Shown here one piece after another: positions 36,113-44,925 of a stretch of 64,000 nucleotides of DNA. Within the stretch, counting starts at the first letter, position 1. Every line of letters starts with the position of its first letter. The DNA lies in the NCBI GenBank assembly GCA_051867655.1, contig JBJDYV010000011.1, forward strand, positions 1 through 64,000. The letters run 5' to 3'. The DNA comes from JAJPXI01 sp051867655. GTDB lineage: Bacteria; Bacillota; Clostridia; Oscillospirales; Oscillospiraceae. Made by a program: the position numbers and the translations under genes. The notes under the pieces were generated by a model. The model searched no databases and was not told where the DNA came from. It saw only the letters and a program-made list of their open reading frames with translations.

Positions 36113-36814
36113 TTAAAGGGGATTTTTCTGGATCTTGGCCCAACGCCGGGGATATTGGGGCGGCGTCGGATTAATTTTGCACACCGGGACCACCCGATGG
36201 CGGATTTCCGTGCCCGGAATGGTGTAATCATACCGTTTTTCCAGCCTTCCGCCCAGCTTGGCGACGGCCGTTGCAGCCTTTTCTACCTCGTCGGCGCTTT
36301 CCACCGATTTCATGGCCAAAAACCGGCCGTCCACCTTGACGAAGGGGAGGCAGATCTCGCTGAGGGCGCTCATGGATGCTACGGCGCGGGCGGTGGCAAA
36401 GTCGAACTGCTCCCGGAAAGCAGGGTCGAGGGCCTGTTCCTCGGCCCGGGCGTGGACAAAGCGGACGCCTCCGATCCCCAGATCAGCACACACCTCGGCC
36501 AGCCAGTTCAGCCGCTTTTCCAGGCTGTCCAGCAATGTCAGCTCCAGAGAGGGCTCCATGATCTTGAGGACCAAACCGGGGAAGCCCGCTCCGGTTCCCA
36601 CATCAATGAGAGACTTGTCTTTAAAATCGGCGCAGCCCAGCAGTGCGGCGCAGTCCAGCATGTGCAGGCGGGCCACCTGCTCCGGCCGGGTGATGGCGGT
36701 CAGGTTCATCACTTGATTTTTTTCCAGAAGCAGCTGTCCGTACCGGGCCAGCAAGGGCGCTTTTCCGGCGTCCAGGCCAAGCTGCGTCAACCCCTGCCTG
36801 ATGAGAGTTTTCAT
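36113..36814 (-). CDS. rsmG: 16S rRNA m7G527 methyltransferase
   Basis: A 233-residue RsmG (GidB) that methylates G527 of 16S rRNA with SAM. The SAM motif is LIDVGTGAGFPGLVLK (about 70-85), and the N-terminal VMNLTAITRPEQ and the C-terminal RRWAKIQKNPL match the family. Loss of this enzyme gives low-level streptomycin resistance in other bacteria. It lies in a block carrying the par genes, as usual, but mnmE/mnmG are not beside it. Confidence 0.95.
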   Translation of the reverse strand: MKTLIRQGLTQLGLDAGKAPLLARYGQLLLEKNQVMNLTAITRPEQVARLHMLDCAALLGCADFKDKSLIDVGTGAGFPGLVLKIMEPSLELTLLDSLEKRLNWLAEVCADLGIGGVRFVHARAEEQALDPAFREQFDFATARAVASMSALSEICLPFVKVDGRFLAMKSVESADEVEKAATAVAKLGGRLEKRYDYTIPGTEIRHRVVPVCKINPTPPQYPRRWAKIQKNPL

Positions 36815-36818
36815 GGCG

Positions 36819-37001
36819 TCACCAATTCAAGAAGGCGCCGGTGGCAATGGAGTAGCTGTACATGATGACCAGAAAGACCATCAGGATGATCCCAATCCAG
36901 GCGGCGATGCGCTTGCTTCGGGAGGCGGGAGTGAAAGGAGTCTTTTCTTCTACCTTTTCCTCCTCGTTTTCCGGCTGCTCCGTCTTCTTCTCTTCGTCCA
37001 T
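36819..37001 (-). CDS. Small single-TM protein
   Basis: A 60-residue protein with a charged N-terminal half (KKTEQPENEEEKVEEKTP) and one membrane helix (about 32-54, IAAWIGIILMVFLVIMYSYS). Its ATG abuts the mscL stop. Unknown function; it is probably translated with mscL and rsmG. Confidence 0.62.
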   Translation of the reverse strand: MDEEKKTEQPENEEEKVEEKTPFTPASRSKRIAAWIGIILMVFLVIMYSYSIATGAFLNW

Positions 37002-37454
37002 TTAGCTGTTCTTCTCCTTCAGCAGGTCGCGGATCTCGGTGAGCAGCTTCTCCTCGGCAGAGGGTTCGGGGGGTGCGGGCGGCTCGGCGGGCGCCTCCTC
37101 TTTCTTGCGGTGGAGGCAGTTCAGGGCCTTGACCATGCAGAACACTGCAAAGGCGATGATGATGAAATCCAGGATCACGGCGATCAGATTGCCGAAATTG
37201 ACGGCCACCTCGGCGGAGACTTCCGCGCCGTTTTCAACCACGGCCTGCTTCAGCACCCACTTCCAGTCACTGAAATTGATGCCGCCGGTCAGGACTGAGA
37301 TGAAGGGCATGATGATGTCGTTGACGATGGAGGTGGTAATCTTGCCGAAGGCGCCGCCGATGACAACGCCAACCGCCATATCGATCACATTGCCGCGCAT
37401 GGCGAAGGTTTTAAATTCCGCAAAGAAGCCTTTGCTTTTTTCTTTGGTTGACAT
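37002..37454 (-). CDS. mscL: Large-conductance mechanosensitive channel
   Basis: A 150-residue MscL: TM1 near residues 18-45 (MRGNVIDMAVGVVIGGAFGK), periplasmic loop, TM2 near 80-105 (LIAVILDFIIIAFAVFCMVK), and the cytoplasmic helix after a proline-rich stretch. It opens under hypo-osmotic shock. The Pro/Glu-rich insert before the last helix (EEAPAEPPAPPEPSAEEK) is longer than in many homologues. Confidence 0.95.
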   Translation of the reverse strand: MSTKEKSKGFFAEFKTFAMRGNVIDMAVGVVIGGAFGKITTSIVNDIIMPFISVLTGGINFSDWKWVLKQAVVENGAEVSAEVAVNFGNLIAVILDFIIIAFAVFCMVKALNCLHRKKEEAPAEPPAPPEPSAEEKLLTEIRDLLKEKNS

Positions 37455-37469
37455 AATATTGAACCCTCC

Positions 37470-38771
37470 TTATTTTTTGGGGATCAGAATTTCCTTTCCA
37501 CCCATGTAGGGGCGCAGAACTTCGGGGATCTTTACGCTGCCGTCGGCCTGAAGGTTGTTTTCCAGGAAGGCGATCAGCATGCGGGGCGGGGCCACCACGG
37601 TGTTGTTCAGGGTGTGGGGCAGGTAGGTGCCGCGCTCACCCTTGACGCGCATCTTCAGGCGGCGGGACTGGGCGTCGCCCAGGTTGGAGCAGGAGCAGAC
37701 CTCAAAATATTTCTGCTGGCGGGGGGACCATGCCTCAATGTCGCAGGACTTGACCTTCAGGTCGGCCAGGTCGCCGGAACAGCACTCCAGCTGGCGCACG
37801 GGGATATCCATGGAGCGGAACAGCTCCACGCTGTAGCGCCACATCTTTTCATACCAGGCCATGGAGTCCTCGGGCTTGCAGACCACGATCATTTCCTGCT
37901 TTTCAAACTGGTGGATGCGGTACACACCGCGCTCCTCGATGCCGTGGGCGCCCTTCTCCTTGCGGAAGCAGGGGGAATAGGAGGTCAGGGTCTGGGGCAG
38001 GGACTCCTCGGGGATAATCTGATCAATGAACTTGCCGATCATGGAGTGCTCGGAGGTGCCGATCAGGTACAGGTCCTCGCCCTCGATTTTATACATCATG
38101 GCGTCCATATCGGTCTGGCTCATGACACCCTCCACCACGTTGCCGTGGATCATGAAGGGGGGGATGCAGAAGGTGAAGCCCTTGTCGATCATAAAGTCCC
38201 GGGCGTAGGCCAGGACCGCCTCGTGCAGGCGTGCAATGTCGCCCACCAGGTAGTAGAAGCCCGCGCCGGAGACACGGCCGGCGGCGTCCATGTCAATGCC
38301 GTCGAAGGACTCCATGATCTCCGTGTGGTAGGGGATGGGGAAGTCGGGAACCACCGGCTCACCGAAGCGCTCCACCTCCACATTGTGGGTGTCGTCAGGG
38401 CCGATGGGCACGGAGGGGTCAATGATGTTGGGGATGACCAAAAGAATCTTGCGGATCTCGGCGGCCAGCTCGGTTTCTTTGGCCTCCAGTTCGGCCAGAC
38501 GGTCGGCGTTGGCCTTGACCTGGGCCTTGGCGGCCTCGGCCTCGGCCAGCTTGGAGGGGTCCTTCTTGGCCTGACCCATCAGAATGCCCACCTGCTTGGA
38601 CAGGGTGTTGCGGGCGGTGCGCAGGTCCTGGGCCTCCTGAATGGTGTCACGGTTTTCCTTGTCCAGGGCGATGACCTGATCGACCAGGGGCAGCTTCTCG
38701 TCCTGAAACTTCTTTTTGATGTTTTCCTTTACAATGTCGGGATTTTCCCGGATGAATCGAATGTCCAGCAT
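37470..38771 (-). CDS. serS: Seryl-tRNA synthetase
   Basis: A 433-residue class II SerRS: an N-terminal two-helix arm (about 30-105) that clasps the tRNA, then the catalytic core with TSEHSMIG and FRKEKGAHGIEERGVYRIHQ. The motif-2 region differs slightly from the usual GAAGRDTRGL form, as in a clostridial subset. No T-box precedes it. Between mscL and the coiled-coil gene in a - strand block. Confidence 0.96.
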   Translation of the reverse strand: MLDIRFIRENPDIVKENIKKKFQDEKLPLVDQVIALDKENRDTIQEAQDLRTARNTLSKQVGILMGQAKKDPSKLAEAEAAKAQVKANADRLAELEAKETELAAEIRKILLVIPNIIDPSVPIGPDDTHNVEVERFGEPVVPDFPIPYHTEIMESFDGIDMDAAGRVSGAGFYYLVGDIARLHEAVLAYARDFMIDKGFTFCIPPFMIHGNVVEGVMSQTDMDAMMYKIEGEDLYLIGTSEHSMIGKFIDQIIPEESLPQTLTSYSPCFRKEKGAHGIEERGVYRIHQFEKQEMIVVCKPEDSMAWYEKMWRYSVELFRSMDIPVRQLECCSGDLADLKVKSCDIEAWSPRQQKYFEVCSCSNLGDAQSRRLKMRVKGERGTYLPHTLNNTVVAPPRMLIAFLENNLQADGSVKIPEVLRPYMGGKEILIPKK

Positions 38772-38805
38772 GACGGATCATACTCCTTCATTTTTATTCA
38801 TTTCC

Positions 38806-39336
38806 TTAATAGAGTGCGTCGTAGATTTCCTGATAACGGTCATAGGGGGAGAAACGATCGTTGTCAGTAATGCTCTGCGTGGGCAGGTACTGGGGCAGTT
38901 CAGTCCCCATCTGCTCGATCAGCTGCCGGGCCAGGGTGTTACGGCCCCGGACATAGGCTTCGTTAATCTGCCAGAACCAGTCCATCGCCTGGGCGGTGCG
39001 TTCCAGATCTTCTTTTTCCTTCTGCAGCAGCGCGTTTCCCCGTTCAAGGCCGGCTATTTCATTTTCCTGTGCCTGGATCTGTTCTTCCAGTTCTTCCAGC
39101 TGTTCCTTCAGTGCGGCGTTTTCTTCATAGGCCTCCTGAGCGGACTGGATGGCGGACACGGACTGCTTCAGGCCGTCTATGGTCTCCTCGTTGCTGCGCT
39201 GCTGCATGAAAAAGGACATCAGAAGCAGGATAAAGGCCGCGGCAAACAGAATAACCAGATAGATCAGTACAGAACGTTTACTGCCCGGTTTGGAGCGGTC
39301 GGCCTGGCGCTGGAGGTCGTGCTTTTCGTCACTCAC
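38806..39336 (-). CDS. Membrane-anchored coiled-coil protein
   Basis: A 176-residue protein: cytoplasmic N-terminus, one membrane helix (about 22-45) and an extracytoplasmic coiled coil (about 60-120) with a C-terminal globular remnant (SITDNDRFSPYDRYQEIYDA). No family recognised. It overlaps spo0J by 4 nt, so it is translated with the segregation genes, which may hint at a role in the envelope during division or sporulation. Confidence 0.65.
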   Translation of the reverse strand: MSDEKHDLQRQADRSKPGSKRSVLIYLVILFAAAFILLLMSFFMQQRSNEETIDGLKQSVSAIQSAQEAYEENAALKEQLEELEEQIQAQENEIAGLERGNALLQKEKEDLERTAQAMDWFWQINEAYVRGRNTLARQLIEQMGTELPQYLPTQSITDNDRFSPYDRYQEIYDALY

Positions 39337-40208
39337 GCGGTCGGCCCTCCCTTGATGGATTCCAGCAGGGAGAGCAGGTGTTCCAGATCGTCCAGATCAT
39401 AGTATTCCAATTCGATCTTGCCTTTTTTCTTCCCTGCGGCGATCGACACTTTGCGGCCCAGCCGCGTGGACAGGCTTTTCTCAAGTTCCTCCAGGTAAAT
39501 GCGCTGTCCATCGTCCTCTTTTACCTTGGGCGGTTTCTTCTCTTCCTGCAGTTTTTTGACCAGAGCTTCGGTCTGACGTACACTCAGCTCCTGACTGATG
39601 ACCTGTTGGGCGGCTTTTTCCTGGAGATCCACCCGTGGCAGGGCCAGCAGAGCCCTGGCATGTCCGGCGGAAAGGTCGCCGTCCACCACCATCTCCCGCA
39701 GAAGGACGGGCAGAGCAGTCAGCCGCAGGGCGTTAGCGATGGCCGGGCGGGATTTTCCCATGCGCTGGGCGATCTCCTCCTGGGTCAGGCCGAATTCCTC
39801 TTTCAGGGCCAAATATCCGTCGGCTTCCTCCATGGGGTTCAGGTCTTCCCGCTGGAGATTTTCGATCAGGCCAAGCTCCATGACCTTGCGGTCGTCTGCC
39901 TCTACAATGACGGCGGGCACTTCGGTCAGGCCTGCCAGCTTGGCGGCCCGCCACCGGCGTTCACCGGCAATGATCTGGTAATAGCCGGAGCTCAGCCGCC
40001 GCACGGTAAGAGGCTGGATAATGCCGTGCTCCCGGATGGAGTCGGCCAGGTCGTTCAGGGAGGTTTCGTCAAATTGCTTGCGGGGCTGGTTCAGGCCCGG
40101 CTCCACCTGGGCGATGGGGAGATAGATGGAGCCGCTCTCCTGAGCCTGGAGGGAGGTGTCTCCCAGCAGCGCGCCCAGGCCTTTGCCCAGGCCGCGTTCT
40201 GACGCCAT
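39333..40208 (-). CDS. spo0J: Chromosome partition protein ParB (Spo0J)
   Basis: A 291-residue ParB. The CTP-binding box contains GERRWRAAKLAG, followed by ENLQREDL and the helix-turn-helix EEIAQRMGKSRPAIANAL; the C-terminal domain dimerises. The recognition residues (Arg in GKSRP) suit parS rather than the Noc site. A perfect parS overlaps its upstream region (40231-40246). ParB spreads from parS and loads SMC; in Bacillus, Spo0J also feeds into sporulation control. Confidence 0.95.
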   Translation of the reverse strand: MASERGLGKGLGALLGDTSLQAQESGSIYLPIAQVEPGLNQPRKQFDETSLNDLADSIREHGIIQPLTVRRLSSGYYQIIAGERRWRAAKLAGLTEVPAVIVEADDRKVMELGLIENLQREDLNPMEEADGYLALKEEFGLTQEEIAQRMGKSRPAIANALRLTALPVLLREMVVDGDLSAGHARALLALPRVDLQEKAAQQVISQELSVRQTEALVKKLQEEKKPPKVKEDDGQRIYLEELEKSLSTRLGRKVSIAAGKKKGKIELEYYDLDDLEHLLSLLESIKGGPTA

Positions 40209-40226
40209 AAGATCAATCCTTTCTCA

Positions 40227-40250
40227 CGGATGTTTCACGTGAAACATCCG
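40227..40250. other. parS site 1
   Basis: The perfect parS 16-mer TGTTTCACGTGAAACA at 40231-40246 lies within a 24-bp palindrome, between soj and spo0J. Confidence 0.95.
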
Positions 40251-40251
40251 G

Positions 40252-41013
40252 CTATGTTTGATTTTGTTCCAACACTTCCTCCGCTAAGGCACGATAGGCC
40301 TCTGCGCCGCGGGAGAAGTTGTCGTAGGCCAGCACGGGCTTGCCGTGGCTGGGCGCTTCGGACAGACGGACGTTGCGGGGAATCACGCTGGCGTACACCT
40401 TGCCGGGAAAATGGCGCTTGACCTCCTCGGCCACCTGCATGGACAAATTGGTTCGCCCATCGTACATGGTCAGCACCACGCCCTCCATCGCAATGGTCGG
40501 GTTCAAAGAGCGCTTGACGATGCGCACAGTGGACAGCAGATCACTGAGCCCTTCCAGAGCGTAGTATTCGCATTGGACGGGGACAAGCAGGGTGTCTGCG
40601 GCGCACAGACCGTTCAGGGTCAGCAGCTCCAGGGAAGGGGGGCAGTCGATCAGAATAAAATCGTATCCGCCGCCCACCAATGCCAAGGCGTCCTTCAGCC
40701 GGTATTCCCGGCGGTCCAGAGCGATCAGCTCCACGGTAGCTCCGGCCAGCGCTTTGTTGGACGGGAGTACATCGGCCCAGGGTGTGGTGACAATTGCCCG
40801 CTGGGGGTCGGCGCCATCGATCAGGACCTCGTAAATCGAAGGGGAGACGGTGGTCTTGTCAACGCCAAAGCCGGAGGTGGCGTTTCCCTGCGGATCAAAA
40901 TCGCAGACCAGCACCCGTTTTCCGGCTGCCTGAAGAGCAGCAGCTAAGTTGACGCAGGTGGTGGTTTTCCCTACGCCTCCCTTTTGATTGACAACAGCAA
41001 TGGTTTTTGCCAT
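40252..41013 (-). CDS. soj: Chromosome partition ATPase ParA (Soj)
   Basis: A 253-residue ParA with deviant Walker A KGGVGKTT at residue 11, Walker B FILIDCPPSLE and the C-terminal LAEEVLEQ. With ParB it drives origin segregation and, in Bacillus, also adjusts DnaA. Flanked by parS sites on both sides; its promoter is consensus. Confidence 0.96.
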   Translation of the reverse strand: MAKTIAVVNQKGGVGKTTTCVNLAAALQAAGKRVLVCDFDPQGNATSGFGVDKTTVSPSIYEVLIDGADPQRAIVTTPWADVLPSNKALAGATVELIALDRREYRLKDALALVGGGYDFILIDCPPSLELLTLNGLCAADTLLVPVQCEYYALEGLSDLLSTVRIVKRSLNPTIAMEGVVLTMYDGRTNLSMQVAEEVKRHFPGKVYASVIPRNVRLSEAPSHGKPVLAYDNFSRGAEAYRALAEEVLEQNQT

Positions 41014-41057
41014 AGAAAAGGCACCCGCCTTCTTTGTGTAGTTTGCGCAGATACCTT

Positions 41058-41086
41058 ATTATAATATTTTGGGGTCGCCTTTTCAA
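41058..41086 (-). promoter_or_regulatory. Promoter of soj
   Basis: On the - strand, -35 TTGAAA (41081-41086), 17-nt spacer, -10 TATAAT (41058-41063). Confidence 0.75.
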
Positions 41087-41114
41087 CTGTTTTCACGGGA
41101 AAAGAACAAAAAAG

Positions 41115-41144
41115 CCGGGGATGTTTCACGTGAAACATCCCCGG
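41115..41144. other. parS site 2
   Basis: TGTTTCACGTGAAACA at 41122-41137 inside a perfect 30-bp palindrome that begins CCGGGGA, between noc and soj. ParB may act here as roadblock or regulator. Confidence 0.95.
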
Positions 41145-41166
41145 GACCGGGAGAAAGAGCGAGGGA

Positions 41167-41979
41167 TCAGAGATTGGACTTCCTGGGTATACGAATGGTC
41201 AGCAAAATAGCGTCAGCTGTGTCTTCCCGACCGCATTGCGCATCCACTCCGGCAGACTTCATCATGGAGAGGCCGCGGTTGACCGTATTCAGAAACAGGC
41301 GGACATCCTTCAAAATGTAAGTGGGACGGCGCTTGGGGGGCTTCTCGGCCTGGGCCAGCAGATTCTCCACATACTCTTCGGTTTTGGCCACGGTCAAATC
41401 GTGCTCCACCACCCAGCGGGCGGCCCGCTCCTGGGCAGCGGAGTCTTCCAGCCGCAGCAGGGCACGGGCATGGCGCTCCGTGAAGCCATGATCCCGCAGC
41501 AGACAGAGTACCTGGGGAGGAAGCCGCAGCAGGCGCAGCTTATTGGCAATGGCGGACTGGGATTTACCCACCTGCCGGGCACACTCCTCCTGCGAGAGGT
41601 GAAAGTCGTCGATCAGCTTGGCCAGCGCCAGGGCCTCCTCCAGAAAATCCAAATCCCGACGCTGGAGGTTTTCCACCAGAGCCATCAGCGAGGAGCGCTC
41701 CTCATCGGCCTCCACTACAATGCAGGGCACATGGGTCAGTCCGGCCAACCGGGCGGCCCGCAGGCGGCGCTCCCCGGCAATCAGCTCCCACTCCCGCCCC
41801 AAGGGGCGGACAGTCAGGGGCTGGAGAACACCCAACTCCTGAATGCTGTCAGCCAGCTCCTGCAGACCGTCGGGGGAGAAGCTCCGGCGAGGCTGATTGG
41901 GGTTGGGACAAATAGCGTCCACGGGCAGGGAATAGACCTTGCCCACTTCATTGACTTCCTTCTTCCGCAGCAAAGGCAT
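41167..41979 (-). CDS. noc: Noc-like ParB paralogue
   Basis: A 270-residue ParB-family protein. The recognition helix reads GKSQSAIANKLRLLRLP, with Gln and Lys at positions where Bacillus Noc (GKGQSTIANKL) differs from ParB (Arg), which suggests the Noc binding site rather than parS. The N-terminus is short and lacks an obvious amphipathic membrane helix, so membrane recruitment in the Noc manner is uncertain. ATG 41979 follows GGAGGGGG. No NBS (ATTTCCCGGGAAAT-like) site was seen in the window. Order noc-soj-spo0J is canonical. Confidence 0.85.
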   Translation of the reverse strand: MPLLRKKEVNEVGKVYSLPVDAICPNPNQPRRSFSPDGLQELADSIQELGVLQPLTVRPLGREWELIAGERRLRAARLAGLTHVPCIVVEADEERSSLMALVENLQRRDLDFLEEALALAKLIDDFHLSQEECARQVGKSQSAIANKLRLLRLPPQVLCLLRDHGFTERHARALLRLEDSAAQERAARWVVEHDLTVAKTEEYVENLLAQAEKPPKRRPTYILKDVRLFLNTVNRGLSMMKSAGVDAQCGREDTADAILLTIRIPRKSNL

Positions 41980-42089
41980 AAAAAGACCCCCTCCACCAGG
42001 TTTCTGCGGTTTGTCCACATTTTACCAGACAGAAGGGGTCGGGAAATAGCAAAGCATGTCGAGAAGGAAAATTTTGGTATTTCTGATCG

Positions 42090-42941
42090 TCAAGCCCGTA
42101 AAAAGCCCTTGCCGAAGATCTCACTGGAGTTGGTGATCAGCAGGAAGGCGGAGGGGTCGGCCTGCTTGAGATAGTTGCGCAAGGCCACGGCCTGGGCGCG
42201 GGAGAGGGCGGCCAGAATAACAGTATGCCCCTCGCCGGTGTAGGCGCCGGTGGCGTTCCAGACGGTGGCGCCCCGGTGGAGCTGCTGGGTGATATACTCC
42301 CTGGCGATCTCCGGACGGGAGGTGATGATGGTAAAGCTCTTGCGGCGGTTCAGGGATTCGATGACCGTGTCCACCAGAACGGATTTCAGGACCAGGCCCA
42401 GCAGGGAAAACAGGCCGGTCTCAATGTCGAAGATGAACAGGGTGGCGCCGGCGATAATCACATCGGAGCAGAGCAGCGCCCGGCCTACATCCAGCCCGGT
42501 AAACTTCTTCAGGATCATGGCGGCGATGTCGGTTCCGCCGGTGGAGGCGTTGATGTTGAACAGGATTCCGGAGCCCAGTGCGGGCAGGATGACGGCAAAG
42601 AACAGCTCCAGCATCTTCTGGTCAGTCAGGGGCTGGGACAGGGGAAGGACCCATTCAAAAACCTGCACGAACAGGGAGTACAGCAGGGAACAGTAGATGG
42701 TCTTGAAGCCAAATCCCCGATTAAGCAGGGCAAACCCCAGAAGGAGGAACAGAATGTTGATAATGGTGTTGAATACCGAGGGAGTCAGAAAGGACACATG
42801 GATCAGCTGCCCCAGCAGGATGGACAGACCGGATACGCCGCCCATGGAGAAGTGGTTGGGAAATTTGAAGAAATAAACCCCCACGGACACCAGGACGGTT
42901 CCCAGGGTCATCCAGAACAGCTCCCGAAGTTTTGACTTCAT
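42090..42941 (-). CDS. YitT-family membrane protein
   Basis: A 283-residue protein with five or six membrane helices in the N-terminal 190 residues (the GGVSGLSILLGQ signature near 35) and a soluble C-terminal DUF2179 domain (about 200-280, SFTIITSRPEIAREYITQQL). YitT proteins are poorly understood; some are linked to osmolyte or sporulation functions. It stands alone between the par and the SLH genes. Confidence 0.88.
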   Translation of the reverse strand: MKSKLRELFWMTLGTVLVSVGVYFFKFPNHFSMGGVSGLSILLGQLIHVSFLTPSVFNTIINILFLLLGFALLNRGFGFKTIYCSLLYSLFVQVFEWVLPLSQPLTDQKMLELFFAVILPALGSGILFNINASTGGTDIAAMILKKFTGLDVGRALLCSDVIIAGATLFIFDIETGLFSLLGLVLKSVLVDTVIESLNRRKSFTIITSRPEIAREYITQQLHRGATVWNATGAYTGEGHTVILAALSRAQAVALRNYLKQADPSAFLLITNSSEIFGKGFLRA

Positions 42942-42960
42942 ATACGTCCCTCCTGCAAAA

Positions 42961-44589
42961 TCAGCGCAGCTCCATCAGGCTGTTCCACACATCGTAATAG
43001 AGGCCTGCGTCGCTGTAATCGGGCACATTGCCCAGCCGCCAGAGGGATACGCCGGTAATGCCGAACATGCGGGCCAGTTGGATCTTGTCCAGGACGGAGC
43101 GGGAGTCCTCATACCAAAGGCGGTAGCGGGAGCCGTCCTCAGTGGTGTAGTAGATGTACGGGTTGCGGTAAAGCTCCGACCAGCCCTTCAGGGTGTCGCT
43201 CTGCCGCAGGCGGGTGATGATGGTGGACGGGGCCGGGTGGATGGAGGACTGCTGGACCAGCTTGTCCGCTCCGTCCACCTGCCAGCCCACGCTGCCGAAG
43301 CTGATGGCCAGGGCGATCTTGGAGCGGTCGGCCACGCCGGTGTTCGGATCGGTGATGGCGGCCAGGGCGTAATAGATCTTGTTGAAAGGCGTCAGCGGGG
43401 ACTCGGTGTGTCCGGTGCCGATGTAGCTGGCGGGGACCGACGTAAACTGGTAGTCGTGGGCCATCAGAATGACCTTGTCACAGATGTCACCCAGGGCGCG
43501 GTAGTCATAGCCGTCGTAGTAGCTGTCATCGGGGACGACGGGGGTGACGCAGACATACAGAGTCTTGCCGGAGGGAAGGGCGGAGCGCAGGGCGGACATG
43601 AAGGAGATGAACTTGGCCTTGTCCTGGGCGCGCAGGCCCTCAAAGTCCATGGTGATGCCGGCGTAGTCCCCGGCCAGAGCGGCCACCGCCTCCACCGCCG
43701 CGGAGCGGGACTCCTCGGTGGCCAGAAGGGAGGCATCGGTGCTGTAAATATTCAGGTTGTAGGGGGTGCCGTTTGCCGCGAAGTGGTCCAGAGCGGCCTC
43801 GGGCTGGCTGGGGATGGCCCAGTCGTTGTTGTTTTCGGAGGTGGTGTTGACCCAGGGTTTGCCGCTGCCGTCCGACTCCAGCCGGGCCCAGCCCAGGGAG
43901 ACGGCGTCCATGGAATCGGTCATGTCGATCTGGCTGTAGGAGGAGAAGGCGTAAAAGCCGTGGAGCCACTCAATGTCGGAGGTGTAGCGCTCATAGACCC
44001 GCACCAACATGGTGGCGGCCTGCTCCCGGGTGGCGGAGGCGTTGGGCTGGAACAGGAGCTTTCCATCCTGCTCGATGCCGTTGGTCAGACCGATCTGCCA
44101 GGCCAGGGCGATGTAGCTCTTATTTTCCGTCACATCGGCAAAGGGAAGGTTAAAATCATAATTGGCCTGGGCCAGCTGCTCGTAGCCCAGGGAGCGCACC
44201 AGCATAATGGCCATTTCCTCACGGCTGATGGGGTCTTCCGGGCGGAAAGAAATGGAGCGGTCCAGAGCGCCGTTGGCCAAGGCGGTCTCCACATCGGCGT
44301 AATACCACCGCTCCGGCGGAACGTCTATGTAAGAAGGGGACTCCGGCGTCACAGTTTCCCAGGAAAACATGCGGCAGAGAATGGCGACGAAGGAGGCCCG
44401 GGTCAGAGAGTCCCCCAGACCGAAGCGGCCGTCTCCGTAGCCCTGCATCAGGCCGTACTGTCCGGCTTTTTCAATGTCGGAACAGGCCCAATGCCCGTCG
44501 GGGACGTCGCTGTATCCCGCCGCCGCCGAAACAGTCAGCAGGGAAGACATCAGCGCCAGCGTGAGCAGGAATGCGATCGATCGTTTCAT
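42961..44589 (-). CDS. SLH-domain glycoside hydrolase family 18 protein
   Basis: A 542-residue exported protein: signal peptide (cleavage near Ala24), three SLH repeats (about 30-200) that bind cell-wall polymers, and a GH18 catalytic domain (about 225-540). The catalytic acid is in GITMDFEGL, matching the DxxDxDxE pattern with the terminal Glu. GH18 proteins of this type (YaaH-like) are often cortex- or peptidoglycan-acting. Start ATG 44589 follows AAGGAGG. Probable role: wall remodelling at the surface. Confidence 0.9.
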   Translation of the reverse strand: MKRSIAFLLTLALMSSLLTVSAAAGYSDVPDGHWACSDIEKAGQYGLMQGYGDGRFGLGDSLTRASFVAILCRMFSWETVTPESPSYIDVPPERWYYADVETALANGALDRSISFRPEDPISREEMAIMLVRSLGYEQLAQANYDFNLPFADVTENKSYIALAWQIGLTNGIEQDGKLLFQPNASATREQAATMLVRVYERYTSDIEWLHGFYAFSSYSQIDMTDSMDAVSLGWARLESDGSGKPWVNTTSENNNDWAIPSQPEAALDHFAANGTPYNLNIYSTDASLLATEESRSAAVEAVAALAGDYAGITMDFEGLRAQDKAKFISFMSALRSALPSGKTLYVCVTPVVPDDSYYDGYDYRALGDICDKVILMAHDYQFTSVPASYIGTGHTESPLTPFNKIYYALAAITDPNTGVADRSKIALAISFGSVGWQVDGADKLVQQSSIHPAPSTIITRLRQSDTLKGWSELYRNPYIYYTTEDGSRYRLWYEDSRSVLDKIQLARMFGITGVSLWRLGNVPDYSDAGLYYDVWNSLMELR

Positions 44590-44633
44590 GGCGGGAGACC
44601 TCCTTGTCATTTATCAGATGTATAGATAATCAC

Positions 44634-44662
44634 ATTGTACCAAAAGTCATATAAAAGCGCAA
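44634..44662 (-). promoter_or_regulatory. Probable promoter of the SLH-GH18 gene
   Basis: On the - strand, -35 TTGCGC (44657-44662), 17-nt spacer, -10 TACAAT (44634-44639). Confidence 0.4.
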
Positions 44663-44672
44663 GAAAAGCAAA

Positions 44673-44702
44673 CGACCGGACGCTGCTCCAAACGTCCGGT
44701 CG
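44673..44702 (+). other. Hairpin before micro-ORF 1
   Basis: 10-bp stem CGACCGGACG (44673-44682) with 44693-44702, loop of 10 nt, about 26 nt upstream of the first micro-ORF. No T-run follows, so it is not a normal terminator. Confidence 0.6.
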
Positions 44703-44728
44703 CTGCTAAGGAAAGAGGATACAATGAA

Positions 44729-44782
44729 ATGAAAAAGAAAGAACTGCCTCTTGCAAGTATTAAGATACCGCAGAGTTGTTAA
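44729..44782 (+). CDS. Micro-ORF 1: 17-residue peptide ending in Cys
   Basis: Encodes MKKKELPLASIKIPQSC. GAGG lies 10 nt upstream; an ATG five nt earlier gives only Met-Lys. It is the first of two tandem, diverged copies: micro-ORF 2 keeps MKK, Leu and KIP...C, and the flanking DNA (for example the TGTTA and GTTACA...ATTAAAT stretches) matches as well. No enzyme for peptide modification is nearby. Whether it is translated is unknown. Confidence 0.35.
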   Translation: MKKKELPLASIKIPQSC

Positions 44783-44872
44783 CAAAAAAATCTCCAGGTG
44801 TTACATAAATATTAAATCTTTCGCGAAAAAAGTAAACTCCCGGTAAAACAAAAAATGCCGGAGAAAAAAGGC

Positions 44873-44900
44873 GAGCGCGGCAAGCCCAACTGCCGCGCTC
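44873..44900 (+). other. Hairpin before micro-ORF 2
   Basis: 10-bp stem GAGCGCGGCA (44873-44882) with TGCCGCGCTC (44891-44900), loop of 8 nt, about 25 nt upstream of the second micro-ORF, the same layout as for the first. Confidence 0.6.
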
Positions 44901-44925
44901 CAGATATAGGGATGAAAGGATAAAA

